Made by a program: the position numbers and the translations under genes | In this document: in pieces, positions 6,771-14,357 of the stretch | How the letters are laid out: each line of letters opens with the position of its first letter | How positions within the stretch are numbered: the first letter of the stretch is position 1 | The notes under the pieces: model-generated | Database searches by the model: none | Told to the model about the DNA's origin: nothing | What the model saw: the letters and a program-made list of their open reading frames with translations, nothing else | Source of the DNA: Myxococcales bacterium | Lineage (GTDB): Bacteria; Myxococcota_A; Polyangia; Polyangiales; Polyangiaceae | NCBI GenBank assembly: GCA_013297655.1 | Contig: JAAFHV010000083.1 | Location: 1 to 33,329 of the forward strand | Length of the DNA stretch: 33,329 bases | Direction of reading: 5' to 3'

Positions 6771-7031
6771 TCAGGCCGGCACGACGCGCCAGGCGATCTC
6801 GCCGCCAGGCACGGCCACTGGGATCAAGCGCTCGTCGGCGAGAGGCTCGACCGCGAGCTTGGTGGGGTCGGAATGCTGGGCGAGCTCGGTCAGGTGCCGG
6901 CCGCAGAGCACGTCGGAGCGCTGCCCGGGCCAGGTGTACCGGAATGACGCGGGCTCGTTGCACGAGGCGCACTTGGCGCGGGGGAGGCTGCGCTTCGTGG
7001 GCTCGGGCTCGGGGAGGGAATGGCTGCTCAT
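6771..7031 (-). CDS. Small zinc-ribbon-like protein
   Basis: An 86-residue protein. Residues about 17-48 hold a C-x2-C ... C-x2-H set (CASCNEPASFRYTWPGQRSDVLCGRHL), consistent with one zinc site. The rest is polar with no membrane span. The ATG at 7031 follows AGGAGATC and is preferred over a frame continuing further upstream. A related Cys/His pattern appears near the C-terminus of the protein at 30348-31130. Small proteins of this type are common in phages and their role is unknown. Here it separates the fibre genes from the lysis genes. Confidence 0.6.
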   Translation of the reverse strand: MSSHSLPEPEPTKRSLPRAKCASCNEPASFRYTWPGQRSDVLCGRHLTELAQHSDPTKLAVEPLADERLIPVAVPGGEIAWRVVPA

Positions 7032-7053
7032 GGTGGGATCTCCTAGCACGTGA

Positions 7054-8088
7054 TCAGAATTGCGGGTAGGCGATGAGCTTCCAGCGCGCGAGCGTCTGGA
7101 CATACATCAGCGTGTAATTCGTGCCCGCGACGGCGGGCGCGTTGCCATCGAGGCGGATCCGGTTCGCCGCGGTGCTGCCCGCGTTCTCGTCGTTGAGCGT
7201 GATGTTGCTGCCCACGGGGGAGACGAGGATCAGGATCCTGGACTTGCCCGACGCGGGCGCGGCGAACCCGTTGAACGTGGGATTCCCCGTGCAGTAAATG
7301 ACCGACGTGGTTCCGATCGCATAGTTGTTGAACGGCCCTGCGCCGGCCTCGGTGACCTGGTCGAGGTCGAGGCCCGTCAGCGTAGGGGTGATCGAAAACA
7401 CCGCGACGCCCGTGCCCGTCTCGTCGGTCAGCGCGGTGCGCAGGTTGGCGCTCGAGGGGGTCGCGAGGAACGTCAGGATGCCGGCCGCGGCCGAACTCGC
7501 GGCGCCGTTCATGGCCGACGCGGTGACCGTCATGAACCCGTCGCCGGTCGGTGCGGTGAACCCGCTCCCCCCGCCGAGGCTGCCCACATAGAGCCAGCGC
7601 GCTTGCGTGGTGTCGTAGACCAGGATCGCGATCTGGTTCGTGACGAGCGCGATGTTCGCCGAGCCAGGGAAGGCGAAGCGGTTGGTCGCGACCGAGGAGG
7701 CCGACCCGTGCACGAGCGTCAGCCCGCCAGCGCCGACCGCGTGGACGAGGAGCACGCGCCGCCCCGAGTCCGCGGCGATGCCCGTCCACGTGACGGCGCC
7801 CGCGTCGGTGACCCGCACGATGGTGTTGCTCCCGATCGTGACGTCGTTCTGCGAGCCAGCCAGCGCGTTGTTCTCGCTCGTGAGGCGGAGCACCGAGAGG
7901 ACCATCGCGGTCACGGTGGCGAGCGTCGCCGTCAGCGTGCCGGAGAGGCCCACGTCGGTGCTCTCCGTGGCCGCGTTGTCGGCGACGGTGAACGCGCTGG
8001 AGAAATTCAGCTTGCTACGCTGGCTCACCGCCGAGGTCGCGGCGAGAAGCGTGCGGTATCCGTACAGGAGGGTGTCGAGAGCAGACAT
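7054..8088 (-). CDS. Tail fibre-like protein
   Basis: A 344-residue protein of low complexity in Ala, Thr, Ser, Gly and Val. The N-terminal part (1-70) is followed by beta repeats around RVLLVHAVGAGGLTLVHGS and IAILVYDTTQARWLYVGS (about 111-170), a pattern common in phage fibre shafts, and GAAAGILTFLATPSSANLRTAL-type segments often seen in fibre and side-tail proteins. The C-terminal region ends with a strand-rich YTLMYVQTLARWKLIAYPQF. Its position just after a P2 gpI-like gene is the usual place for a tail fibre. The ATG at 8088 meets the upstream TAA at 8089 with no gap. Receptor specificity cannot be read from sequence. Confidence 0.65.
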   Translation of the reverse strand: MSALDTLLYGYRTLLAATSAVSQRSKLNFSSAFTVADNAATESTDVGLSGTLTATLATVTAMVLSVLRLTSENNALAGSQNDVTIGSNTIVRVTDAGAVTWTGIAADSGRRVLLVHAVGAGGLTLVHGSASSVATNRFAFPGSANIALVTNQIAILVYDTTQARWLYVGSLGGGSGFTAPTGDGFMTVTASAMNGAASSAAAGILTFLATPSSANLRTALTDETGTGVAVFSITPTLTGLDLDQVTEAGAGPFNNYAIGTTSVIYCTGNPTFNGFAAPASGKSRILILVSPVGSNITLNDENAGSTAANRIRLDGNAPAVAGTNYTLMYVQTLARWKLIAYPQF

Positions 8089-8991
8089 TTATGCGTCTCC
8101 CATCCAGCACCGAATGCCGTTGATCATCATGTTGGCGAGCGAGTTCGTTCCACCTTCATTGGTGAATACGAGCGAGTAGTTATACAGCGACAGGTCGATC
8201 AGGTTGTTCTGGTCGCAAGGCCCGCCAATCTCGTGGAGTACGTTGTAGGCGGCCAGCAGGCTCGTATCCACGAAAGGGCCGCCAGATCGTAGGTTCGCAG
8301 CCACGCCCGTTAGGGCGTGAGTGCGCATGATGTAGCCGGTTGGCATGAGCTGGGGTAGTCCCACGTGTGCCGCGTTCGGCGTGATCGTGACGTCGACGGA
8401 GAAGAGCGTGCACTTGTCGATCAGCGCGTCCGTGATGTCGTAAACGACATGGGTCCCCGAGGCGCCGGAGCCCGTGACGACCGTCAGGAATTGCAGGAAG
8501 CCGCGACCCACCAGCAGTGCGGCCGACGGGATCACCGTGCTGAGTGCCGGGTTGCTCGTGATCGTCACCACTGCCGACGCGCCCGGCAGCGGCCTCCCAG
8601 CATTCACCGTGCGATAGACCGAGGGCGGCGAGGCGCCAGACCCGGTAGCGCTCGAGACGCGCGAATATGCGTGCTCACTAACCCATCGGCCAGGGGTGAG
8701 ATCCGTGGCCGCGCAGAAGTAGGGCTCCTGGCCGTACGTGGCAGCGGTCAGGAACACGTAGATGCCGTATCCCACCACGTTCCGCACGAGCCCGTTGGTC
8801 GGCACGAGGATGGCCTTTAGCGCCGTGAGCGATGCCAGCTGGTCGAGCCGCAACGAGTCGAATTCGACGCCGTCGCCGAGCGGTTGGAAAACCTGGTTCA
8901 CGCTCGCGGCGGTGCGCTGGTCGATCAGATCCTGCGGCAGCGTCAGGCTCGCGGGGAGCCTGGTAGGAACGGGTGCATACGGTGTCGGCAT
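8089..8991 (-). CDS. Tail fibre/baseplate-associated structural protein
   Basis: A 300-residue protein with a proline-rich start, a helical region (LPQDLIDQRTAASVNQVFQPLGDG), a segment GYGIYVFLTAATYGQEPYFCAATDLTPGRW that is common in phage fibre head or anchor regions (residues about 73-102), and a long beta-rich C-terminal domain. It lies directly between the I-like tail gene and the fibre-like gene, so a fibre or distal tail role is likely. No signal or membrane span. No named domain is recognised beyond the fibre-like segment. Confidence 0.6.
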   Translation of the reverse strand: MPTPYAPVPTRLPASLTLPQDLIDQRTAASVNQVFQPLGDGVEFDSLRLDQLASLTALKAILVPTNGLVRNVVGYGIYVFLTAATYGQEPYFCAATDLTPGRWVSEHAYSRVSSATGSGASPPSVYRTVNAGRPLPGASAVVTITSNPALSTVIPSAALLVGRGFLQFLTVVTGSGASGTHVVYDITDALIDKCTLFSVDVTITPNAAHVGLPQLMPTGYIMRTHALTGVAANLRSGGPFVDTSLLAAYNVLHEIGGPCDQNNLIDLSLYNYSLVFTNEGGTNSLANMMINGIRCWMGDA

Positions 8992-9001
8992 GGGTCGAAT
9001 C

Positions 9002-9781
9002 CTAGGTAATGGGTCCCGTGAACATGGCGTTTTGCAAAGCCTGCCACGCGTAGGTGTCGCTTGTCCCGTTCGGGTTTGGCGGGCTCGCGTCGGTCGCCTC
9101 GAACAGCGAAGCGTCGAACGTCAGGATGATCTGGACGGTCTCGTGCGCGGCCTTCCAAAGTGTGACGATGCGCTGGAATTGGGCGCCCTCGGCCACGGTG
9201 GCGTCGCTGCCCCACGTGCCGCCGTCGCCCCACGCGCCGGGGGTTCCCCAGATGTCGACCACCCACGGGCCCGCGCTGGTGTCGATGATGACCCAGCCGC
9301 GCCACCATCGCGTCGTGAGCGCATCCCATACCCAGTTGTTGGGCGACGACTTCGTTTGCGTGAACTCGCCCGTGAGGCTCGGTCGCGACCACCAGACACC
9401 CGAGTTGGATACCGCACGTACGGGCACGGCGCCGCCCGCGTTCAGGTACGTTGCCGCGAGCTGGAGCTGGTTGATCAGTTCCTGAGGACCACCCGCCCCG
9501 CGGTGCGTATCGTGGGGAGTCGTGAGGCGAGCCGCGTACTGGTCATTGGTCTCGTCGATGTAGCGATCGAGCATCCGCTCCGCGCCCACGTAGGGCAGCG
9601 CCGACGATGAGAAGGCCGTCTCGCCCGGCATGTGCGCCTTCACGCCCTGCCGCGCGAGTTCCCAGAACGCATCACACTGGATCGCGATGGAGTAGAGCAG
9701 GCGCGCGCCGACGGTGTTCGTTAGCCACGGCGGGGCGATGCCCGCGACCGCGTCTCGGATGGTGCCGGCGATGCTGGCCAT
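9002..9781 (-). CDS. Tail protein I-like (baseplate/fibre attachment)
   Basis: A 259-residue protein. Its N-terminal half (PPWLTNTVGARLLYSIAIQCDAFWELARQGVKAHMPG, then GAERMLDRYIDETNDQYAARL) matches the helical look of phage gpI / Mu gp48-type proteins that sit between the baseplate wedge and the fibres. A very Trp-rich beta region follows (residues about 129-185). It follows the J-like gene with a TAATG overlap, the same order as J-I-H in P2-like phages. The assignment rests on the N-terminal pattern and gene order; the C-terminal part is unlike P2. Confidence 0.65.
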   Translation of the reverse strand: MASIAGTIRDAVAGIAPPWLTNTVGARLLYSIAIQCDAFWELARQGVKAHMPGETAFSSSALPYVGAERMLDRYIDETNDQYAARLTTPHDTHRGAGGPQELINQLQLAATYLNAGGAVPVRAVSNSGVWWSRPSLTGEFTQTKSSPNNWVWDALTTRWWRGWVIIDTSAGPWVVDIWGTPGAWGDGGTWGSDATVAEGAQFQRIVTLWKAAHETVQIILTFDASLFEATDASPPNPNGTSDTYAWQALQNAMFTGPIT

Positions 9782-11226
9782 TACACCCTCACCACGGTGA
9801 AGGAAGGCGCCACGGTGACCGTAGCGACGCCGTTCGCGGGGATGGAGAGGTCAGCGGCGGGGCTCGAAAGCGCCACGTTGGGGACGAGGCTCGTCCCGCC
9901 GAGCGCGTCGCGGATGGCCGCGCGGATCGTGTCCAGGTAGATGACCGTGCTCGTGCCGATGCCGCCGATGGGGACCGTGCTCGCGAGAGTGGAGATTGCC
10001 GTGCTCGCGATCGCGATGATGTCGGCGTCCGTGCGCGCCGCGGCGGTGCCGGTGACGGTGATGACGCCGACGACGGTAAGCGCCGTGGCCGTCGCCGAGA
10101 GCGTCGAGGCCGTGACGGTGAGGGGCACCGCGTTCGCTTGAATGCTCTTGTCGATCAGGTCGAGGTCAGAGTACCGGTACGCCGAGCCGGTCGCGCCACC
10201 GATGCCGTTGCCCGTCGAGCCGTTGAGCGTGAACGTATTCGCGCCGGTGACGGTGATGGTCCATTCACCGTTCGCCGCGGTGTTCACCAGGTGCCCATCG
10301 AGATAGACCGTGTCGTTGGTCGTGTACCCGTGAGCGGCGCCCATGGTGACGGCGATGGGGCTCGCGTTGGTGCTGCTCGCGATCGACTTGGCGACGTTGC
10401 CCGTGTAGTTCGGGGGCGTCGCGTAGGCGCCCGCGGCGTGCGCCACGTAGGTCGTCACCACGCCGGTGCTCGCGGACGTGACGCGCGTCGCTCGAGTGAC
10501 CGGGAGTTGCGGCGCCGTGCGCGATCCGCTCGTGACCGCGACCTGGTTCGCGCCGTTGATCGTCAGCGCGTTGTAGGTGTACGCGCCGCTCGGCCCGTCG
10601 ACGCTGATGGACGACCATTTCGCCTGACATCGGAGTACGAGTTCCGCGTTGCTCTCGGCGTCCGCGCCCACGGCGGCGGTGCTGTTCGAGCACGTGACGC
10701 CGACGATGGTGGTGACGACGGTTGTGATCGTGCCCACGCCGCTCGAGCCAGAAGCCCCCGCGACGTCGGCGACGAACGAGCCCGAGACGCTGCCCGCGCC
10801 CGCGGGAACGGTGAGGCTCGCGACGTTGGAATACCCGATGCTGCCGCGCGCGATGTGGAACGTTCCCGCCGCGTAGACCCCGCCAGGGCACGCCGCATCG
10901 GTGGTCAGCGTGACGTCACACGCGGCGTACGTGGCGGGGCGGCGCGAGGTCGACCACCCCGATTCCACGAGCGCGTCGAGCCAGCCTGGGCCGCCCTCGG
11001 GGGTGACGGATCCGGCAAGGGTGAGTAGCCCGCCGCGCGTGATCGTGGACGTGATCGAAAGCGTGTTCGCGATGCCGCTCGCGATCACTTCGAGAATGAC
11101 GCGCGAGGGCTGACCGCTCTGCCACGACGTGGTCGAGAGCCCGAGCGTCGCCGCTACGGACAGCATCGACGACATGACTTCGTCGGCGGTCACGGGGGTG
11201 ATGAGCGTGGAGATATCGAGCGGCAT
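9781..11226 (-). CDS. Baseplate J-like protein (Mu gp47 / P2 gpJ type) with inserted module
   Basis: A 481-residue protein forming part of the baseplate wedge. Typical features are an N-terminal region around residues 1-100, a middle with ESNAELVLRCQAKWSSISVDGPSGAYTYNAL (about 191-221) of the J family, and a C-terminal YLDTIRAAIRDALGG followed by a final beta domain. Residues about 283-352 hold a common phage beta module (SPIAVTMGAAHGYTTNDTVYL ... ANTFTLNGSTGNG) that looks inserted between strands of the J fold. The protein is longer than typical gpJ. The ATG at 11226 overlaps the stop of the gp25-like gene (TGATG), so I reject a longer upstream frame. Confidence 0.8.
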   Translation of the reverse strand: MPLDISTLITPVTADEVMSSMLSVAATLGLSTTSWQSGQPSRVILEVIASGIANTLSITSTITRGGLLTLAGSVTPEGGPGWLDALVESGWSTSRRPATYAACDVTLTTDAACPGGVYAAGTFHIARGSIGYSNVASLTVPAGAGSVSGSFVADVAGASGSSGVGTITTVVTTIVGVTCSNSTAAVGADAESNAELVLRCQAKWSSISVDGPSGAYTYNALTINGANQVAVTSGSRTAPQLPVTRATRVTSASTGVVTTYVAHAAGAYATPPNYTGNVAKSIASSTNASPIAVTMGAAHGYTTNDTVYLDGHLVNTAANGEWTITVTGANTFTLNGSTGNGIGGATGSAYRYSDLDLIDKSIQANAVPLTVTASTLSATATALTVVGVITVTGTAAARTDADIIAIASTAISTLASTVPIGGIGTSTVIYLDTIRAAIRDALGGTSLVPNVALSSPAADLSIPANGVATVTVAPSFTVVRV

Positions 11227-11609
11227 CAGGTCACCTGTAGGATCTCGACCGTGACGGCCGAGACTGCGAGGACGAGGGTGAACGTCTCGTCGCCGATCAG
11301 AATGGCGACCAGCGTAACGGTGAGGACGTCGAGCGCGAAGGTCACGGTGCACGTGGCGGAGCGGACGCGCTCATCCTTCTCGGCTTCTTGCGCGCACGAG
11401 GCTTGGATCTCGTCGATGTCGCGAGGGCCCACGTCGGCGCCGCACCACTGCGAGAGGTCGTAGCCGTAATTGGCATCGCCGATGAGGCGGCCGGTGGGGG
11501 TGATGAGGCGCCGGGCGATGGCCTCCGCAACGACGCGCTTCCCCGAGACCACGCCAAGGGTGGTATCGAGGTCGTCCACGAGGGAGAAGTCTTGGCCGTA
11601 GTCGGTCAC
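11226..11609 (-). CDS. Baseplate wedge protein, gp25/gpW-like
   Basis: A 127-residue protein starting at a GTG (11609) that overlaps the metalloprotease stop. The layout suits the gp25-like lysozyme-fold family of baseplate wedges: DYGQDFSLVDDLDTTLGVVSGKRVVAEAIARRLITPTGRLIGDANYGYDL, then a helix with IDEIQASCAQEAEKDERV, then strands (SATCTVTFALDVLTVTLVAILIGDETFTLVLAVS). It is followed at once by the J-like gene, as in Mu and P2. Confidence is moderate to high from pattern and order. Confidence 0.75.
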   Translation of the reverse strand: MTDYGQDFSLVDDLDTTLGVVSGKRVVAEAIARRLITPTGRLIGDANYGYDLSQWCGADVGPRDIDEIQASCAQEAEKDERVRSATCTVTFALDVLTVTLVAILIGDETFTLVLAVSAVTVEILQVT

Positions 11610-12097
11610 TGGGCCACCCCTTGGCAACGGTGCGCCTGGCATAGCGCGGCCCAATCCTCGGAAGTTGGGCCTCCCACGTCGACATTGGCGCTCATCAAAC
11701 GACCGTGCCCCCCCGCGTGGTCGAGGCCCATCGCGTGACCAAGTTCATGGGCAACAAATGGCGCGCTCTTCCCCCAGCGGCCGGCGACGAGGTGCACGAC
11801 CCTGCGCTTACCATCACTCGTCGTCGCCCAGGCGTACCATGCAGGGTTGTATGCGGCGATCGGGTGTGAGGGCTCGACGACCTCAACAAACACAACGCTC
11901 GGAGCGTCCTGGGCCTCGTCGTAGTCCGGCCCCGTCGTCCAGTCGACGTGCGCCGCCCAGAGTGAAGATCCGGTCAGCACGGCCTCGCGGTCGGACTCGG
12001 AAAGTCCCGACTGGAATCGGAGCTCGTAGCTCGCCCAAGGCGCGGGGGAAGCGCACGCGCCGAGCAGCGCCGCTAGGGTGATGAGTCTAGCAATCAT
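11606..12097 (-). CDS. Secreted zinc metalloprotease lipoprotein (matrixin-like)
   Basis: A 163-residue protein. The N-terminus is a lipoprotein signal (MIARLITLAALLGAC, lipid-modified Cys15). The body is a zincin: HELGHAMGLDH at 117-127 is the HExxHxxGxxH zinc motif of metzincins, and LMSANV at 134-139 fits the Met-turn. WAAHVDW (47-53) and VVHLVAGRW (100-108) resemble strands of matrixin or archaemetzincin-like proteases. Export and membrane anchoring in the infected cell are predicted. It sits between the spike-like and gp25-like baseplate genes and overlaps both by four bases, so it is expressed late with the tail. Targets could be host envelope or competing-phage receptor proteins, or a virion part; this is inference. 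Confidence 0.8.
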   Translation of the reverse strand: MIARLITLAALLGACASPAPWASYELRFQSGLSESDREAVLTGSSLWAAHVDWTTGPDYDEAQDAPSVVFVEVVEPSHPIAAYNPAWYAWATTSDGKRRVVHLVAGRWGKSAPFVAHELGHAMGLDHAGGHGRLMSANVDVGGPTSEDWAALCQAHRCQGVAQ

Positions 12098-12552
12098 GCC
12101 TTCGCCTTGCTCGTGCTGGAGGTGATGGTGCCCGATGCCGTCCCGCTGACCGTGCCGCCGCCGCCGCCCGTGACGGGGAGCGCAACGAGGGTAACCTCGA
12201 CCGCATCGCCTACGCGCCCGACGACGGCCATCCCGCCCGCGATGCGGGCCTCGTCCACGCCCGTGATCGAGAGCACGCGGGGCAGGGTGGGATTGCCGTC
12301 CAAAAACATGATGACGCACTCGGCGCCGCTGGTCCCCGTCGAGACCTCCCCCATCACGCCCGGCAGCACCGGCACGCGGAGGAGGGAGGGCAGGCCGAGC
12401 GTGGTCGACGCCGGCTCCGCGTCCACGGTGCCCAGCGTCGAGCCGCGCACCACGTAGCGATACGCGCCCAGGAACCGGAGCTCCGCGAGCTCGCCGCGCA
12501 CGAGCGTGCGGAACGCTGCCCACATGCGATCGAGGGGCGTGGGGGCGCTCAT
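12094..12552 (-). CDS. Baseplate spike/assembly protein (gp45/gpV-like)
   Basis: A 152-residue protein. After a helix (LDRMWAAFRTLVRGELAEL) come strands consistent with an OB fold (RYVVRGSTLGTVDAE, RVPVLPGVMGEVSTGTSGAECVIMFLDGNPTLPRVLSITG), including a GxxVxxGR-like segment (MAVVGRVGDAVEVTLV), then a Gly/Thr/Ser-rich tail. This is the look of gpV/gp45-type spike proteins that tip the tail tube. It lies in the right place, between hub proteins and wedge proteins, though two unrelated genes separate it from the hub. The start at 12552 overlaps the upstream stop (ATGA) with GGAGG just before it. Confidence 0.65.
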   Translation of the reverse strand: MSAPTPLDRMWAAFRTLVRGELAELRFLGAYRYVVRGSTLGTVDAEPASTTLGLPSLLRVPVLPGVMGEVSTGTSGAECVIMFLDGNPTLPRVLSITGVDEARIAGGMAVVGRVGDAVEVTLVALPVTGGGGGTVSGTASGTITSSTSKAKA

Positions 12553-12842
12553 GTGCCCTCCGGAAGCGCCGCGCGGTCGCCTGTTGCAAGCCACCGAAGG
12601 GCCTTCTCGATGTTCTCGCGAGTCGTCGGAGCGCCCATGATAATAGGCGCGTCCGTGCGCTTCTCGCCCCACAAAACCTCACCGTCCGCGCCGAGCCAGA
12701 TCGTGAGCTTTCGCTCTCCAGCCCAGCACTCGAAAAGCGGGTCGCCACTTCCGTCGATGCAGTGGTGCGGACTCGGAAAGCCAGCCTCTGCAAAGAGCGC
12801 GAGGACAGACTCGACAGTGAGCGGTTCCATCGTCGTGCTCAT
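12549..12842 (-). CDS. Hypothetical protein inside the baseplate cluster
   Basis: A 97-residue soluble protein: a helix (TVESVLALFAEAGFPSPHHCIDG), strands (PLFECWAGERKLTIWLGADGEVLWGEKR) and a final helix (TTRENIEKALRWLATGD). This alpha/beta pattern is that of a small cytoplasmic protein and not of a tail component. It is coupled to the DUF5664-like gene upstream and the spike-like gene downstream by four-base overlaps. I recognise no family. With its upstream neighbour it may be an accessory cargo pair. Confidence 0.6.
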   Translation of the reverse strand: MSTTMEPLTVESVLALFAEAGFPSPHHCIDGSGDPLFECWAGERKLTIWLGADGEVLWGEKRTDAPIIMGAPTTRENIEKALRWLATGDRAALPEGT

Positions 12843-13138
12843 GGGTAATACAGTTCGAGGAGGAAAAGGAGGTTGCAGGCCGCGTGCGCGATGTGGGGGA
12901 GGCCGCTCTTTGCGTCGCGCTCCTCACCCTTGGCGTGCGCAAAGACGTGCCGAAGGACCGCGTCCCAGTAGCGCGACTTGCCATCGGCGAGGGAGGCCCA
13001 CTGGTTCGCGCCGTCTCCGTATTCGCGCACCGCGTACTCCCGTACGGCGATGACGTGTTCCAACGCGCGGAACGGGAGGAGCGACGGGCGCTGCTTGCCC
13101 TCGTCGGACTTGATGACGACCGGTTTCGCTCGGCTCAT
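12839..13138 (-). CDS. DUF5664-like protein (dATP/dGTP pyrophosphohydrolase N-terminal-like)
   Basis: A 99-residue helical protein. The sequence PSLLPFRALEHVIAVREYAVREYGDG, then RYWDAVLRHVFAHAKGEERDAKSGLPHIAHAACNLLFLLEL, is the signature of the phage family known as DUF5664, which I recall being linked to dATP/dGTP diphosphohydrolases of the MazG-like all-alpha type. The Glu and Asp residues in the helices and the His of SGLPHIAHA would suit metal-dependent nucleotide handling. A role in shaping the dNTP pool is possible but not established for stand-alone members. It is oddly placed among baseplate genes. The ATG at 13138 overlaps the hub gene's stop. Confidence 0.75.
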   Translation of the reverse strand: MSRAKPVVIKSDEGKQRPSLLPFRALEHVIAVREYAVREYGDGANQWASLADGKSRYWDAVLRHVFAHAKGEERDAKSGLPHIAHAACNLLFLLELYYP

Positions 13139-13797
13139 TGTACGAGGACCTCGACTCTCAATTTGCCATCCTCCCCGAGGGTGATACCCGTGTGTGCGAT
13201 CGATAGCACATCGGGGAACGTCGGGCCCGCGAACGTGCGCCCCGGCATCCAATCCTGCGGCGCCTCGGTCGACACTCGCAGCCGCCCGTTGGCCCCGTCC
13301 CGCGACTCCACGGCGAAGGGCGAGGTGATCGGCCCCGTCGCTCGAGCGGACAGGTAGGTCACCCCGTCGAGGCCCACCCACCAAAGCGGCCCCCCCACGT
13401 CTCGCAGGACACGGACGGCCTGCGCCGCGGGGCGCGTGTAGTGCAGTCCCACCGTGGCCGTCGTGTCGAACCCCGCGACCGTCTCGCCGCACTCCCGCGC
13501 GACGTCGCCGAGCACCGTCGCGAGGCGCACGCCCGCCGCGTTGGCGTACCCCAGCGGCCCCACCGTCTGCCGCCATCCGCCGTAGCCACCCACGAGGCCC
13601 GCCCCGCGAGAGCCCGCGAGAACGCCCTGCCGCGTGACCGCGCAGACCATCGTCATCGGGCCGAGAACGAACGTCCCGCGCTCTGCGATCGTCTCGTCCG
13701 TGCCGAGGACGATGTCCGCGGCCGGCGCACCGTAGTAGGGGATCGAGACGTACGCCGACAGCACGCGCCGTCCGCCCCATGAGGCGTAGGTGGTCAT
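13135..13797 (-). CDS. Baseplate hub-like tail protein
   Basis: A 220-residue beta-rich protein that follows the post-tape-measure protein and precedes the spike region, where Mu gp44 or P2 gpD-type hub proteins lie. Visible features are strands such as YVSIPYYGAPAADIVLG, TFVLGPMTMVCAVTRQGVLAGSRGAGLVGGYGGWRQTVG, then AAGVRLATVLGDVARECGETV, and a WWVGLDGVTYLS strand. The pattern fits known phage hub-like hypotheticals; no classic motif proves it. The ATG at 13797 overlaps the upstream stop (ATGA), so a longer upstream extension is rejected. Confidence 0.6.
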   Translation of the reverse strand: MTTYASWGGRRVLSAYVSIPYYGAPAADIVLGTDETIAERGTFVLGPMTMVCAVTRQGVLAGSRGAGLVGGYGGWRQTVGPLGYANAAGVRLATVLGDVARECGETVAGFDTTATVGLHYTRPAAQAVRVLRDVGGPLWWVGLDGVTYLSARATGPITSPFAVESRDGANGRLRVSTEAPQDWMPGRTFAGPTFPDVLSIAHTGITLGEDGKLRVEVLVQ

Positions 13798-14357
13798 GGC
13801 TTTTGCGCCTGCGCGAGCAGCTCTGCGATTTGCTTTTGCTGCGCGTCGGCGATCGGATCGTCGCTGAGGGGATAGCGCCCCTCGACGGTCTCGGGGGCGA
13901 GCGGGTTTTTGGGACCTGTCGGCGTCACCGTCGCGTTCTTTTTGGGCGCCGGGACCCACTCGCGGAATGAGAACGACGCGACGTAGAGGCCCTTACCCTT
14001 GTGCGTGGGAGGGGTGAATTTGAGCGACACGACGTCGAGGACGCCGGTCGCCGAGACGCTCGGGTAATAGAGCTTGAGGGGGGACGCGGCCGTCTTGTCC
14101 GTGTTGTATCCGGCAGCCTTGGCGAACGCTTCCCACTCGTCAAAGTGGGTCGCCAGCCAAAGCGCGCACTCGAACGCTCCCTCAGCCAGCTCTTGCCCCG
14201 TGTGCGTCTGGCTCGCTTTCTTCGCGCCCTTCGCGGTCTTCGCGTCCCACTTCCACACTTGGTCCCATCCGGACACCGCGGTCACGATTCCCGGGTTGGG
14301 AATCGTGCCGAGCCGGAAGCGATGCCATGCCTCGGGGTAGTCGATCGGGTTGATCAT
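13794..14357 (-). CDS. Tail protein following the tape measure (distal tube/hub candidate)
   Basis: A 187-residue protein. The first part reads FRLGTIPNPGIVTAVSGWDQVWKWDAKTAKGAKKASQTHTGQELAEGAFECALWLATHFDEWEAF, a mix of short strands and helix, followed by VLDVVSLKFTPPTHKGKGLYVASFSFREWVP strands and a disordered Pro/Gln-rich tail. Its place straight after the tape measure and before the hub-like gene suggests a distal-tail or hub component such as a tail-tube connector. It overlaps both neighbours by four bases. No named family is recognised. Confidence 0.55.
   Translation of the reverse strand: MINPIDYPEAWHRFRLGTIPNPGIVTAVSGWDQVWKWDAKTAKGAKKASQTHTGQELAEGAFECALWLATHFDEWEAFAKAAGYNTDKTAASPLKLYYPSVSATGVLDVVSLKFTPPTHKGKGLYVASFSFREWVPAPKKNATVTPTGPKNPLAPETVEGRYPLSDDPIADAQQKQIAELLAQAQKP

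Noticed and set aside
7060-8292. 1.2-kb plus-strand frame opposite the tail-fibre gene
   Set aside because: Highly charged Arg/Val/Glu-rich antisense shadow with no recognisable domain, spanning two minus-strand genes.
9607-11028. 1.4-kb plus-strand frame opposite the J-like and I-like genes
   Set aside because: Arg/Asp-rich low-complexity product typical of antisense frames in high-GC DNA; the minus strand encodes recognisable baseplate proteins.
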